A stretch of 55,085 nucleotides of DNA from NCBI GenBank assembly GCA_905182235.1, contig CAJJAM010000012.1, positions 1 through 55,085 of the forward strand. The letters are read 5' to 3'. The translations under genes and the position numbers were made by a program. The DNA is from SAR86 cluster bacterium SAR86B (lineage in GTDB: Bacteria; Pseudomonadota; Gammaproteobacteria; Magnimaribacterales; Magnimaribacteraceae). Below, one piece after another: positions 9,305-18,174 of this stretch. Under the pieces are notes generated by a model. It was given only the letters and a program-made list of their open reading frames with translations. It was not told the DNA's origin and ran no database searches. Each line of letters begins with the position of its first letter. The first letter of the stretch is position 1.

Positions 9305-10070
9305 CTATAAACTCAAAATCTTTTCTTTGACCTGCCTCTCCGCCTTCAGAATAATTTTGTTCACTTACATTGATTTCTCCTGAACTGTCTATGGAAAGAT
9401 AAGTTGTACATCTTGTCCCGTAGAAGTTAGATTTAATAAACCTATACGGTATCTCTTCATAATCTTTCTTTTTTAATTCCTGCTGAGTCTTGGCTTCTAA
9501 ACTTCCAGAATTTTGAGTCATCATCTCAAAAGCATAATCTTTATTTTTTGAGGATTGTTGATAGTCAGTAAAGTCACTTTTAATTCTTATAACTTTCTCT
9601 GTGTTTGAATTTAAGAAGCGGTTTCCCAGCGCGTGAACCCCTTCGGTTAATGTCGTTATGCCTTCTCTTCTGTTAGAGAAAGAGTGAACCCCCTCTGAAT
9701 CACTTAACAGTATATTAAAACCAGCAAAACTACTCCCTTGCAGGGATGTTAGGTAGTCTTTTGCCGAGAGATTATCTTCTTGTAAGAAATCAGTGATGAG
9801 TTTTCCTCTTGATAATTCATATTCTCTATCAAGGGCCTCTTCTTTATGGTTAGTGATTGCAGCGAACCTGCCGTTTTTGTTAATTCCCAACCAAGTGCCG
9901 CCTGCTTGCCTATCCCTACCTGCAAGAATAGGTTTGTCTTTCCACCAATCCATAGAACTTGTTGGTCGTTCGTAATATTCATCTCTGTTAGCCATAAGAA
10001 TGATAGAAAATACAGAATTAGAAGAACTGCGATTCTTTTGCTTCGTGACAGAAAAAACGATTAAGCACAT
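9297..10070 (-). CDS. NRDE family protein (TANGO2-like)
   Basis: 257 residues beginning MCLIVFSV and carrying the eponymous motif ANRDEYYERPT at about residues 27-37, then AGRDRQAGGTWLGIN and RFAAITNH. Human TANGO2 and its bacterial relatives share this fold, which resembles N-terminal nucleophile hydrolases with Cys2 as the potential nucleophile. The function is not settled; heme trafficking and lipid roles have been proposed for eukaryotic and bacterial homologues. That is of interest here because a heme cluster lies elsewhere in the window, but there is no direct link by position. The gene is divergent from the TauE-type transporter. Confidence 0.88.
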   Translation of the reverse strand: MCLIVFSVTKQKNRSSSNSVFSIILMANRDEYYERPTSSMDWWKDKPILAGRDRQAGGTWLGINKNGRFAAITNHKEEALDREYELSRGKLITDFLQEDNLSAKDYLTSLQGSSFAGFNILLSDSEGVHSFSNRREGITTLTEGVHALGNRFLNSNTEKVIRIKSDFTDYQQSSKNKDYAFEMMTQNSGSLEAKTQQELKKKDYEEIPYRFIKSNFYGTRCTTYLSIDSSGEINVSEQNYSEGGEAGQRKDFEFIAS

Positions 10071-10118
10071 GTCCTTTTATTTATAAATTATTTAGATGGA
10101 GTTAATGATAAAATAGCT

Positions 10119-10907
10119 TTGTTGGAAATCTTTTTATACCTCATTCTTGGAACTTTCTCTGGTGTTTTAGCCGGTCTATTTGGAATTGGCGGCGGCATTA
10201 TAATAATTCCTACTTTCTTCTATATCTTCTCTTTTCTTGGCTTTCCTAGCGAAATATTATCTCACATGGTGCTTGGAAGTTCACTTGGAGTAATTATTTT
10301 TAGTTCTATTTCTTCTACTTTTTCACACAGTAATAGAGGAGTAGTAAACTGGAAATTAATTAAAATGGTTGCTCCTAGCATTTGTGTTGGGTCTGCCTTG
10401 GGAGGCCTCACTGCTGGTAATATAAACAGCGATACCCTACAAGGGCTTGTATCTCTTTTCCTTTTAATAGCCTCTATTCAACTTATCTTTGAATTCCCTC
10501 CACCAACACAAAACCCCCGCACTTCCACTTTCGGCCCTGTCGTTGCAGGAGGAGGCATTGGCTGGCTATCTGGTATCTTTGGAATCGGTGGAGGCATATT
10601 CTCCGTTCCTTACTTTTATCACAGAGGGCTTAAGATGATGAATGCCATAGGAACTTCAGCTGCTTGCGGAATTCCTATAGCTGTATCAGGAACAATTTCT
10701 TATATTTACATTGGATTTGATGAAGTAATATTACCAGACAATTCTTGGGGATACGTTTACCTCCCTGCTGCACTGACGGTGGGTGTAGTAAGTTCTTTAA
10801 CAGCCCGTTTTGGCGTAAAAATTGCTCACAGAATGAAACAAAAAAAGCTAAGGATTGCCTTTGCATTTTTAGTTATGATTATGGCTCTAAACTTATTGAC
10901 TCGTTAA
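10119..10907 (+). CDS. TauE/SafE-family membrane transporter (sulfite exporter-like)
   Basis: 262 residues, mostly hydrophobic, with about eight predicted membrane segments. Both halves carry the family hallmark glycine-rich turn: AGLFGIGGGIIIIPTF near residue 20 and SGIFGIGGGIFSVPYF near residue 155, an internal duplication. Members move small organic or inorganic anions such as sulfite, sulfoacetate or related compounds; substrate is not predictable. The start is uncertain: TTG at 10119 or the adjacent TTG at 10122; there is no nearby ATG in frame. It is the first gene of a six-gene run: the next ATG begins on the base after its stop codon. Confidence 0.85.
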   Translation: MLEIFLYLILGTFSGVLAGLFGIGGGIIIIPTFFYIFSFLGFPSEILSHMVLGSSLGVIIFSSISSTFSHSNRGVVNWKLIKMVAPSICVGSALGGLTAGNINSDTLQGLVSLFLLIASIQLIFEFPPPTQNPRTSTFGPVVAGGGIGWLSGIFGIGGGIFSVPYFYHRGLKMMNAIGTSAACGIPIAVSGTISYIYIGFDEVILPDNSWGYVYLPAALTVGVVSSLTARFGVKIAHRMKQKKLRIAFAFLVMIMALNLLTR

Positions 10908-11177
10908 ATGAAAACAGAATTAGATAGAAATAAATCTTACTGGAGAGCAAATCTAAAGATAGTTTCATGTTTAATGGTGGTTTGGTTTTTTTGCTCCTTT
11001 GGTTTTGGAATAATCTTCTCAGATACATTAGATCAATTTAGAGTCGGAGGTTTCAAATTAGGATTCTGGTTTGCCCAGCAAGGCAGCATATATATATTTA
11101 TAGTGCTGGTCTTTGCATACATTCATCTCATGAATAAATTAGATAGAAAGTATGCAAAAATAGAAAAGAAGGATTGA
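10908..11177 (+). CDS. DUF4212 small subunit of sodium:solute symporter
   Basis: 89 residues with two membrane segments (roughly residues 20-38 and 57-78). The YWRANLKI opening, the WFFCSFGFGIIF first helix and the segment FKLGFWFAQQGSIYIFIVLVF (about 50-70) are typical of the DUF4212 family, which is always found beside the large permease subunit of VC_2705-type sodium symporters, exactly as here. It is probably needed for assembly or function of that transporter. The gene starts immediately after the tauE-like stop codon and its own stop overlaps the next start. Confidence 0.9.
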   Translation: MKTELDRNKSYWRANLKIVSCLMVVWFFCSFGFGIIFSDTLDQFRVGGFKLGFWFAQQGSIYIFIVLVFAYIHLMNKLDRKYAKIEKKD

Positions 11178-12928
11178 TCTTGGAAGTTCAGCAACTTACC
11201 TATTTATTTGTCGGCCTATCTTTTGCGGTTTATGTTGGCATAGCAATATGGTCTCGAGCAGAATCAACCAGTGATTTTTATGTTGCTGGTAAAGGAGTTC
11301 ATCCGGTAGCAAATGGCATGGCCACTGCGGCTGATTGGATGTCAGCAGCCTCTTTTTTATCCATGGCAGGATTAATTGCATTTCTAGGCAAAGATGGCTC
11401 TGTCTATCTAATGGGCTGGACAGGAGGGTACGTTCTTCTGGCACTTTTTCTTGCGCCTTATCTAAGAAAATTTGGAAAATTTACTGTTCCTGATTTTATT
11501 GGCGAAAGATACTATTCAAGTTTTGCCAGAAAAGTTGCCGTTTTATGTCTTATCTTTATATCCTTCACTTATATAGCCGGTCAAATGAGGGGAGTCGGAA
11601 TTGTCTTTTCAAGGTTTCTCGAAGTGGACATTAATACAGGCGTTATCATTGGCATGGGGATCGTATTCTTTTATGCCGTATTGGGGGGCATGAAGGGCAT
11701 AACCTACACTCAAGTAGCCCAGTACTGCGTATTAATATTTGCCTACCTTGTTCCAGCCATATTTATTTCTATATTGATGACTGGCAACCCTGTCCCTCAG
11801 CTTGGTTTTGGAAGTACTCTGGTAGATAGCCCCGTTTACTTACTGGATAAACTTGATCAAGTTACCGCTGATCTGGGTTTTAATGAATACACGCAAAATT
11901 CAAAAAGTGTAATTGATATTTTCTGTATTACAGCTGCCCTCATGTTTGGTACGGCGGGATTGCCTCATGTTATTGTTAGGTTTTTTACAGTGCCCACGGT
12001 AGCGGATGCCAGAAAATCAGCTGGATATGCACTGATTTTTATAGCCCTTCTTTACACAACCGCCCCGGCAGTTTCTGCTTTTGCAAGAATGAATCTTATA
12101 GATTCAATACAAGACGTGGAATATTCAAGTGCACCAAGTTGGTTTAAGAACTGGGAAGAAATTGGATTGATAGCCTGGAAAGATAAAAACTTAGATGGAG
12201 CTATACGTTATTCATCTGGGGATGCTGTAAAAGGAAGGCCCATTTATGATACCGAAAGAGGTCCTTCTGGAGAAAGAGTTGTTTTAAATAGCCCTAATTT
12301 AGATAATGAAAATGAAGTTTACATAGACCGAGATATTATTGTCTTAGCTAATCCTGAAATAGCAGGACTTCCAGGATGGGTTATTGCACTGGTTGCTGCT
12401 GGTGGTTTAGCTGCAGCACTTTCCACGGCAGCAGGCTTATTATTGGTCATATCGTCTTCAATTTCTCATGACCTGCTTAAGAAAACTTACATGCCAAAAA
12501 TTACTGAAAAACAAGAGCTGTTTTTTGCAAGGGTCTCTGCTGCAGTAGCAATTGCCATTGCAGGGTTGTTTGGCATTTATCCACCTGCATTTGTTGCTCA
12601 AGTGGTTGCTTTTGCATTTGGGTTGGCTGCTGCTACCTTTTTTCCAGTTTTATTTATGGGAATTTTTTCAAAGAGGCTTAATAAAGAAGGTGCCATAGCT
12701 GGAATGTTGGTGGGTTTAATCTTTACAGCAACTTACATTATTTTCTTTAAATTTCTCTATGTAGACTTAAATACTGCAGAGAACTGGTTTATGTCCATCT
12801 CTCCAGAAGGTATAGGTTTTATAGGCATGATTTTAAACTTTGTTGTAGCTATTCTAGTTTCTTCAGCCACCAAACCTCCTCCTCAAGAAGTTCTTGATAT
12901 GGTAGAAATGATAAGGCAACCAGAATGA
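11174..12928 (+). CDS. Sodium:solute symporter large subunit (SSS family, VC_2705-type)
   Basis: 584 residues with about 13 membrane segments. The region DFYVAGKGVHPVANGMATA and the following DWMSAASFLSMAGL are characteristic of the acetate/solute:sodium symporter branch. A hydrophilic insert of roughly 70 residues (about 315-395) sits between membrane segments, as is usual in this subfamily. It probably imports an organic acid such as acetate, lactate or another carboxylate with Na+; the exact substrate is open. The start is either TTG at 11174, overlapping the previous stop, or more likely TTG at 11180, which gives MEVQQLTY and matches relatives starting with a short residue run before LTY. 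It overlaps lgt by four bases. Confidence 0.88.
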   Translation: MILEVQQLTYLFVGLSFAVYVGIAIWSRAESTSDFYVAGKGVHPVANGMATAADWMSAASFLSMAGLIAFLGKDGSVYLMGWTGGYVLLALFLAPYLRKFGKFTVPDFIGERYYSSFARKVAVLCLIFISFTYIAGQMRGVGIVFSRFLEVDINTGVIIGMGIVFFYAVLGGMKGITYTQVAQYCVLIFAYLVPAIFISILMTGNPVPQLGFGSTLVDSPVYLLDKLDQVTADLGFNEYTQNSKSVIDIFCITAALMFGTAGLPHVIVRFFTVPTVADARKSAGYALIFIALLYTTAPAVSAFARMNLIDSIQDVEYSSAPSWFKNWEEIGLIAWKDKNLDGAIRYSSGDAVKGRPIYDTERGPSGERVVLNSPNLDNENEVYIDRDIIVLANPEIAGLPGWVIALVAAGGLAAALSTAAGLLLVISSSISHDLLKKTYMPKITEKQELFFARVSAAVAIAIAGLFGIYPPAFVAQVVAFAFGLAAATFFPVLFMGIFSKRLNKEGAIAGMLVGLIFTATYIIFFKFLYVDLNTAENWFMSISPEGIGFIGMILNFVVAILVSSATKPPPQEVLDMVEMIRQPE

Positions 12929-13698
12929 TCCTGCCTGAAATAGATCCAGTTGCTCTTCAAATTGGTCCCTTGGCTATTAGGTGGTATTCATTAACCTGGA
13001 TGGCAGCTTTTATTGGTATTTATTCAGTAGCAAAATATAGATTAAAAATATTCTCAACAGAACAACTCGGTGACCTTATGTTCTATGGTTTGTTGGGGGC
13101 CATGCTGGGTGGCAGGACAGGGTATTGTTTTTTTTACGGCATAGATCAATTGACTGAAGATCCTCTGTGGCTTTTTAGAGTTTGGGAAGGCGGGTTGTCT
13201 TTTCATGGTGGACTTTTAGGAGTCCTCATTGCGGTCTATTTTCTTTCAAGGTCATGGGGGGTTAGGTTTTTTGAAGTACTGGATTTTATAGCGCCTGCAG
13301 TTCCCATCGGTCTCGGTGCTGTAAGAATTGGTAATTTTTTAAATTCTGAGCTACTGGGTCGCCCTACAGACCAGAGCTGGGGTGTTATCTTTCCTTCAGA
13401 CCCCTCGGGGCTATTAAGACATCCTTCCCAACTGTATCAAGCATTTAGCGAGGGAATAGTGCTTTTAATTTTTTTGTTATGGGTGGCCAAAAAACCAAAA
13501 CCTTCTATGGCAATTTCTTCTTATTTTCTAATTGGTTATGGGACTTTGAGAACCGCAACAGAATTCTTCAGAGAGCCAGATGCTCACTTAGGCTTTGGTG
13601 CCTTTGAATTCTTAACCAGAGGACAAATGTTATCAATACCAATGGTATTAACAGGTCTTCTCTTATTGTTTTTTTCTTATAAACTTGTCAAAAAATGA
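12925..13698 (+). CDS. lgt: Prolipoprotein diacylglyceryl transferase Lgt
   Basis: 257 residues, seven membrane segments. Diagnostic blocks are [11 protein letters not shown] (62-72), the [12 protein letters not shown] block with H94 (88-99), and the Lgt signature [18 protein letters not shown] (131-148) containing R134 and N140. It transfers diacylglycerol from phosphatidylglycerol to the lipobox cysteine of prolipoproteins in the inner membrane. The ATGA start-stop overlaps on both sides (with the symporter and with thyA) imply translational coupling. The lgt-thyA pairing is common in Gammaproteobacteria. A candidate lipoprotein substrate, the TRAP binding protein, is encoded at 39.4-40.5 kb. 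Confidence 0.97.
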   Translation: MILPEIDPVALQIGPLAIRWYSLTWMAAFIGIYSVAKYRLKIFSTEQLGDLMFYGLLGAMLGGRTGYCFFYGIDQLTEDPLWLFRVWEGGLSFHGGLLGVLIAVYFLSRSWGVRFFEVLDFIAPAVPIGLGAVRIGNFLNSELLGRPTDQSWGVIFPSDPSGLLRHPSQLYQAFSEGIVLLIFLLWVAKKPKPSMAISSYFLIGYGTLRTATEFFREPDAHLGFGAFEFLTRGQMLSIPMVLTGLLLLFFSYKLVKK

Positions 13699-14600
13699 AA
13701 CAATATCTTGATCTAATGAAACACATCCGAGATGAGGGTGTAAAAAAAGAAGACAGAACTGGGACAGGAACTGTTAGTGTTTTTGGTTACCAAATGCGCT
13801 TTGACCTTGAGGATAGCTTTCCTCTCCTAACAACAAAGAAAGTAAACCTTGATTCAATTATTCATGAACTTCTTTGGTTTATAAGTGGCGATACGAATAT
13901 CTCTTACTTGGTTAAAAATGGTGTCAATATATGGAATGATTGGCCTTATCAAAGTTACCTAAAACAAACACACCAAGAAAAAGACTATCCAATGCACTCA
14001 AAAGAGTGGAAAGATAAAATGAAAGAATTCATCGAACAAATAAAGAATGATGATAATTTTGCAAAAGTTTATGGTGACCTAGGACCGGTCTACGGAAAAC
14101 AGTGGAGAGATTTTGAAGGAGTAGATCAACTGAATCAAGTTATTGAAGATATTAAATCATCTCCTGATTCTAGAAGGCTGATTGTTTCAGCATGGAATCC
14201 AAAAGACATTCCAGTAATGGTTAAATCAGGATTGCCACCTTGCCACACACTATTCCAGTTCTACGTCAGTGAAGGGAGGCTATCTTGTCAGCTCTATCAG
14301 CGCAGTGCAGATGTTTTTCTTGGTGTCCCTTACAATATCGCTTCCTATGCCATTTTAACGCGGATGATTGCACAAGCCACAGGACTGAAACCTGGAGAAT
14401 TTATTCATACTCTTGGTGACGCTCACTTGTACAACAATCACCTTGAGCAGGTCGAAGAGCAGCTTTCTCGTGTGCCATTCCCCTGCCCCAAGCTCTCTAT
14501 AAATAAAGATAAAGATACTATCTTCAATTTCTCCATAAGCGACTTTGAACTAATAGACTATCAAGCACACCCACACATACCTGCTCCCATAGCCGTCTAA
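13695..14600 (+). CDS. thyA: Thymidylate synthase ThyA (long form)
   Basis: 301 residues, longer than the 264-residue E. coli enzyme because of an insertion at about residues 85-125 that is also found in other long ThyA proteins. The catalytic cysteine is C183 in [12 protein letters not shown], followed by [22 protein letters not shown]21 in EDRTGTGT is the phosphate-binding arginine. It methylates dUMP to dTMP with methylenetetrahydrofolate, yielding dihydrofolate, which the next gene product recycles. It overlaps lgt by four bases and shares one base with folA (TAATG). The one-carbon unit can come from the glycine cleavage system encoded upstream. Confidence 0.97.
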   Translation: MKQYLDLMKHIRDEGVKKEDRTGTGTVSVFGYQMRFDLEDSFPLLTTKKVNLDSIIHELLWFISGDTNISYLVKNGVNIWNDWPYQSYLKQTHQEKDYPMHSKEWKDKMKEFIEQIKNDDNFAKVYGDLGPVYGKQWRDFEGVDQLNQVIEDIKSSPDSRRLIVSAWNPKDIPVMVKSGLPPCHTLFQFYVSEGRLSCQLYQRSADVFLGVPYNIASYAILTRMIAQATGLKPGEFIHTLGDAHLYNNHLEQVEEQLSRVPFPCPKLSINKDKDTIFNFSISDFELIDYQAHPHIPAPIAV

Positions 14601-15085
14601 TGGAAATCATACTAATTGCAGCTGTATCGAAAGATAGAGTAATCGGCAAGCAAGGAGGAATTCCTTGGAAGATAAAAGAAGATCTTAGTTTTTTTAAAGA
14701 GAAGACCTTAAATTCTCCGATAATAATGGGGAGAGCAACTTATAATTCAATAGGACGTCCTTTGCCCAATAGATTAAATATTGTAATGACCAGATCGGCG
14801 AAGAATACTGAAGGAGTAACAGAAGTAACATCCGTGAAAAAAGCTATTGAAACTGCTTCTAAAAGTAAAGATTCAACAAAAGTATATGTAATAGGGGGTG
14901 AAAATATTTACAAAGAGTTTTTACCTATCGCTCACAGAATGATTATTACGGAAGTCGAATTAGATATAGAAGACGGAGATACCTTTTTCCCTGAGTGGGA
15001 TATTAGTGAATGGAAAGAACAAAGCAGAGATCAAAGAGAAGAAAACGGTATAAAATTTAGCTTTGTGGAGTATACAAGAAGTTAG
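14600..15085 (+). CDS. folA: Dihydrofolate reductase
   Basis: 161 residues, usual bacterial length. The N-terminal IAAVSKDRVIGKQGGIPWKIKED is standard; D28 in KEDLSFFK is the catalytic acid; IIMGRATYNSIGRPLPNR carries NADPH and folate contacts; YVIGGENIYKEFL is the second nucleotide-binding element. It reduces the dihydrofolate made by ThyA. It is the last gene of the tauE-to-folA run; its stop overlaps by four bases that of the convergent TPR gene, leaving no space for an intrinsic terminator. Confidence 0.97.
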   Translation: MEIILIAAVSKDRVIGKQGGIPWKIKEDLSFFKEKTLNSPIIMGRATYNSIGRPLPNRLNIVMTRSAKNTEGVTEVTSVKKAIETASKSKDSTKVYVIGGENIYKEFLPIAHRMIITEVELDIEDGDTFFPEWDISEWKEQSRDQREENGIKFSFVEYTRS

Positions 15086-16566
15086 ATTCCCAGGGCCTTT
15101 CTTTTAAGTTTTAAAGCCTCAACCCTCTCTTCTTCACCTTCGGTATAGGTTATCCATTTTCTAGCCTGGTCTTGGGCTTTCTTCTTTTTATCTTTTTGTT
15201 TATCTTTATCTTTTTGTTTTTTCTTTTTAACGCTGTATTGCTTCTCGGCTACATCAATACATTTTCTAAAAGAAAGAATTGCATTGTCCCATTCTTGATT
15301 CTCAAAAAGAATTTGCCCAAGTAACATGTGAGCTCCAGCTTCATCTTTTAATTTGCCCTTCTTAATTCCAAGCTTAATAGCTTCTCTAGCATCAGAAAAT
15401 TCATCTAATCCAAAATGAACCTGGCCCAGGAAAATGTAGAGCTCTCCTTCTTTAGATAGTTTTGCTGCTTTCTTATAATAAGGCTTAGCCTTAGATAATT
15501 CTTTAGACGCATGCCAGTATTGAGCTAACGCTTTAAGGGTTTTTTCTTCTTCTTTAATAATCTTCTTATTGAAACCATCCTGAAGAACATTGGCTGCTTT
15601 TCTAGGGTTCTCAAACATGAACAGCAATTGTGACAAAGCAGTAAATTCTCTTTGCTTATCCAAGAGACCATCATCATAAGCCGCTTCTAGAGCGCCCATT
15701 TGATCCATGGTTCTTTCTTTCTGACCATAAAGACCTGAAAGTTGAGTCCAATATTGTTTCTTAGGATAATGTTGAACTAAAATCTCATATACTGGCAAAA
15801 CATCTAAATCTCTCTTTAACTCAGTAAAAAGGGCCATCTTAAGTAAGTAGTGATTTTCTTTTGCCACGCCTTTCTTTGTTTCTCCTGTTTCTTCTTTTTC
15901 GCCCGTCTCATTCCCTTCTTCATCTAGAACAGGCCTGGTAATAGGAATATCCCTGCTCTCTTGCATCTCTATTGCGGTTACTATGTGCTTTACAGAAGTC
16001 TTAAAGTCTTCTAACTGGTAGTAAGTTGTTGATAAAAGAGCATAAGAATCTGCGCTTGGGTCTTCTTCAAGATCCAACCATCTAAGCAAATAATCAATAG
16101 AGCCTCGATAATCTTCTCTTATATAAGCCAACTGCGCTAACGAATACAGGGATCCCAATCTCTCTTGGTCATTTGAATCAGGTTCATTCATTAAATCCTT
16201 ATAAGCCTGTTCTGCTAAAAGGTATTTTTCACTTGAGAAATGAATATAACCAAAATAATAGTACATCTTTGATCTGTCTGTACTGGTAAATTTTGATGAA
16301 CGATCGCCAATTGGTGCTAACAGCAGCATCGCCTCATCCCATTGTTCTGCTTCAATTAACGGCTGCAAGTTCTGAAGTATTTTTTGAGCCTTTTTACTAG
16401 GAAGCTTAGTTCTTCTTCTTTTCTTCTTTTTCTTATCATCATCTGCTGCTTGGAGGGAAGATCCTTTGTATTCAATGGGAGAAACTTCTACCAACAAAGG
16501 CAGTAGACTAAATACCAAAGAAAATACTAAAACTTTAAGGGGTAATTTTGTTAAATTTATATTCAT
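15082..16566 (-). CDS. TPR-repeat protein of the TonB2 operon
   Basis: About 494 residues. A hydrophobic export signal (about residues 8-25 from MNINLTKLPLKVLVFSLVF) is followed by a lysine/arginine run (DDDKKKKKRRRTK), then many tetratricopeptide-like helical repeats spanning most of the chain, and a second lysine-rich low-complexity stretch near the C terminus (KKKKQKDKDKQKDKKKKAQD). The ATG at 16566 is preferred to a GTG at 16578 that would overlap tonB. Similar TPR proteins end TonB2/TtpC operons in marine Gammaproteobacteria and presumably act in the periplasm on the transduction complex; the precise role is not established. Confidence 0.8.
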   Translation of the reverse strand: MNINLTKLPLKVLVFSLVFSLLPLLVEVSPIEYKGSSLQAADDDKKKKKRRRTKLPSKKAQKILQNLQPLIEAEQWDEAMLLLAPIGDRSSKFTSTDRSKMYYYFGYIHFSSEKYLLAEQAYKDLMNEPDSNDQERLGSLYSLAQLAYIREDYRGSIDYLLRWLDLEEDPSADSYALLSTTYYQLEDFKTSVKHIVTAIEMQESRDIPITRPVLDEEGNETGEKEETGETKKGVAKENHYLLKMALFTELKRDLDVLPVYEILVQHYPKKQYWTQLSGLYGQKERTMDQMGALEAAYDDGLLDKQREFTALSQLLFMFENPRKAANVLQDGFNKKIIKEEEKTLKALAQYWHASKELSKAKPYYKKAAKLSKEGELYIFLGQVHFGLDEFSDAREAIKLGIKKGKLKDEAGAHMLLGQILFENQEWDNAILSFRKCIDVAEKQYSVKKKKQKDKDKQKDKKKKAQDQARKWITYTEGEEERVEALKLKRKALGI

Positions 16567-16570
16567 ATCA

Positions 16571-17212
16571 TTAATCACATCCTTCTGGGGTGTAATCCAT
16601 ATTTTTTCCTGGGGCTTCTATCTTGAAGACAACAATTGTTTTAACTCTAGGTACCGCAACAGCTTGTCCATCACGTATCTGAGGTTTGTACTTATACTTA
16701 AGGGCTGAACGCATTGCCGACCTATCAAATATTCCTGAGGGTGCCGACCACAAGACCTCAGGATCTTTGGTGGAGCCCACTTTCGTGACCGTGAATTGCA
16801 ACATCACACAGCCCTCTATTTCTCTCTCTAAAGCTCTTCTAGGGTAAACCGGAGGCACTTGGAAGATAGGAACATAAGAACCGTCAGCAAAAACACCTGC
16901 TTTTTTTCCTTTAAAACTTAAATTGGGTCTGGCTGATGCATTATCTAAATCAGCTGGAGGAGTCATATCAAACTCTGGAGGCATAGTTTCAGGAGGTGGC
17001 TCTTCTTCTTGAGGTCTCTCCATATCTTGCATTAATTCTAGCTCACGCTCTGGCATAGTAACGTCAGCAATTTTAAATATGTTTTTATTTAATTCGACAT
17101 CTTCAACAGCGATAAGCCACTGCATGCCATAAAAAATACCCACCGTGAGGATAAAAGAAGCTGTTAAAGACGCTCCTATCTTTTTTAAACTTTCTTCAGC
17201 AAAAAAACCCAT
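16571..17212 (-). CDS. tonB: TonB-family energy transducer (TonB2-like)
   Basis: 213 residues. One N-terminal membrane anchor (about residues 14-34), a short acidic/proline-rich linker (EEPPPETMPPEFDMTPP), and a C-terminal TonB domain beginning at YPRRALEREIEGCVMLQFTV and ending with VPRVKTIVVFKIE. The linker is much shorter than in E. coli TonB, as in TonB2 proteins. It would link the inner-membrane ExbB/ExbD motor to outer-membrane TonB-dependent receptors, none of which is encoded in this window. It lies 6 bases after exbD in the minus-strand operon. Confidence 0.92.
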   Translation of the reverse strand: MGFFAEESLKKIGASLTASFILTVGIFYGMQWLIAVEDVELNKNIFKIADVTMPERELELMQDMERPQEEEPPPETMPPEFDMTPPADLDNASARPNLSFKGKKAGVFADGSYVPIFQVPPVYPRRALEREIEGCVMLQFTVTKVGSTKDPEVLWSAPSGIFDRSAMRSALKYKYKPQIRDGQAVAVPRVKTIVVFKIEAPGKNMDYTPEGCD

Positions 17213-17218
17213 TTCTTA

Positions 17219-17629
17219 CTAAAATTTAGGCTCTGCAGCCAGTGAGATTTGATAAACTCCTGCATCTCTTGATTGATCCATAACCGCAATGATACTATCA
17301 GCGGTTGCTTTTTCATCTGCTTGAATTACAACCGTTCCTTGAGGATTATCTGCTAACAATTTAGTTATATTTGCTTTTACCTGCCTGACATCAATTCTTC
17401 TTCCGTCTATCCAGATATCATTGGTTGCACCTATTGCTATCAAAATAGCTGCATTTTCTTGAATATTAGAAGTTTCCGCGTCAGGGCGATTAACTTCAAG
17501 TCCTGGTTCTTTGATAAAATTTGCGGTAACGATAAAAAATATTAGAAGAATAAACACCACGTCCAACATAGGAGTCAAATTAATATCTTCTTCTTCCGCT
17601 ACGGCGTTACTGATTGGTGATCTTCTCAT
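17219..17629 (-). CDS. exbD: Biopolymer transport protein ExbD
   Basis: 136 residues with a single N-terminal membrane helix. The proton-conducting aspartate is D23 in the typical INLTPMLDVVFILLIFF segment. The rest is a periplasmic domain with VVIQADEKATADSIIAVMD. Together with the ExbB proteins it forms the proton-driven motor that energises TonB. It follows exbB by 12 bases on the minus strand. Confidence 0.95.
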   Translation of the reverse strand: MRRSPISNAVAEEEDINLTPMLDVVFILLIFFIVTANFIKEPGLEVNRPDAETSNIQENAAILIAIGATNDIWIDGRRIDVRQVKANITKLLADNPQGTVVIQADEKATADSIIAVMDQSRDAGVYQISLAAEPKF

Positions 17630-17641
17630 AATTGAACCTTC

Positions 17642-18166
17642 CTATTCTGACACCAAATGATCTACCAAGAGATCTTCTTCTTTTTGGGCCTTATTAACTA
17701 AATATTGATTTGCAAAAGTACCTGTAAGGGCTACGGCCAAACCTGCCATTGCCGGTATAGTTGATCTAGAGACTCCGCCTGCCATGGCTTTTGCATCCCC
17801 TCCGCCTGTTACAGCTAAAAGGTGAAAAACTTCTATCATCCCTGTAATCGTACCAAACAGCCCAAATAAAGGTGCAATCCCAACACACATTTTTATTAAT
17901 GATAAATTCTGATTAATACTAGACTTGGATTCTGAAACTAACATGTCTCTAATGGCCGAAGAGTTCCAAGATAGCTTATTTGGTCTGTCTTCCCATTGTG
18001 AAATAGCTCTTTCTATTAAATTTTTGTGCGTGAATGTGAAATACCACATTCTCTCAAATATCAAGAACCACATAAAAAAAGCTAACAAACCAATTAAATA
18101 TAGGACGTCTCCTCCCCTTTGCATGAATGCAAAAAGGGCATCTTGAGCGTCGTATATAAAATACAT
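17642..18166 (-). CDS. exbB: MotA/TolQ/ExbB proton channel protein (ExbB2-like, short)
   Basis: 174 residues with three membrane helices (about 20-37, 95-115 and 135-155). The channel-lining region contains IAPLFGLFGTITGMIEVF and the threonine-bearing AMAGLAVALTGTFAN. It is the shorter of two ExbB-type proteins encoded in tandem and corresponds to ExbB2 in Vibrio TonB2 systems. It starts 8 bases after the longer paralogue's stop. Confidence 0.92.
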   Translation of the reverse strand: MYFIYDAQDALFAFMQRGGDVLYLIGLLAFFMWFLIFERMWYFTFTHKNLIERAISQWEDRPNKLSWNSSAIRDMLVSESKSSINQNLSLIKMCVGIAPLFGLFGTITGMIEVFHLLAVTGGGDAKAMAGGVSRSTIPAMAGLAVALTGTFANQYLVNKAQKEEDLLVDHLVSE

Positions 18167-18174
18167 TTATTTTC

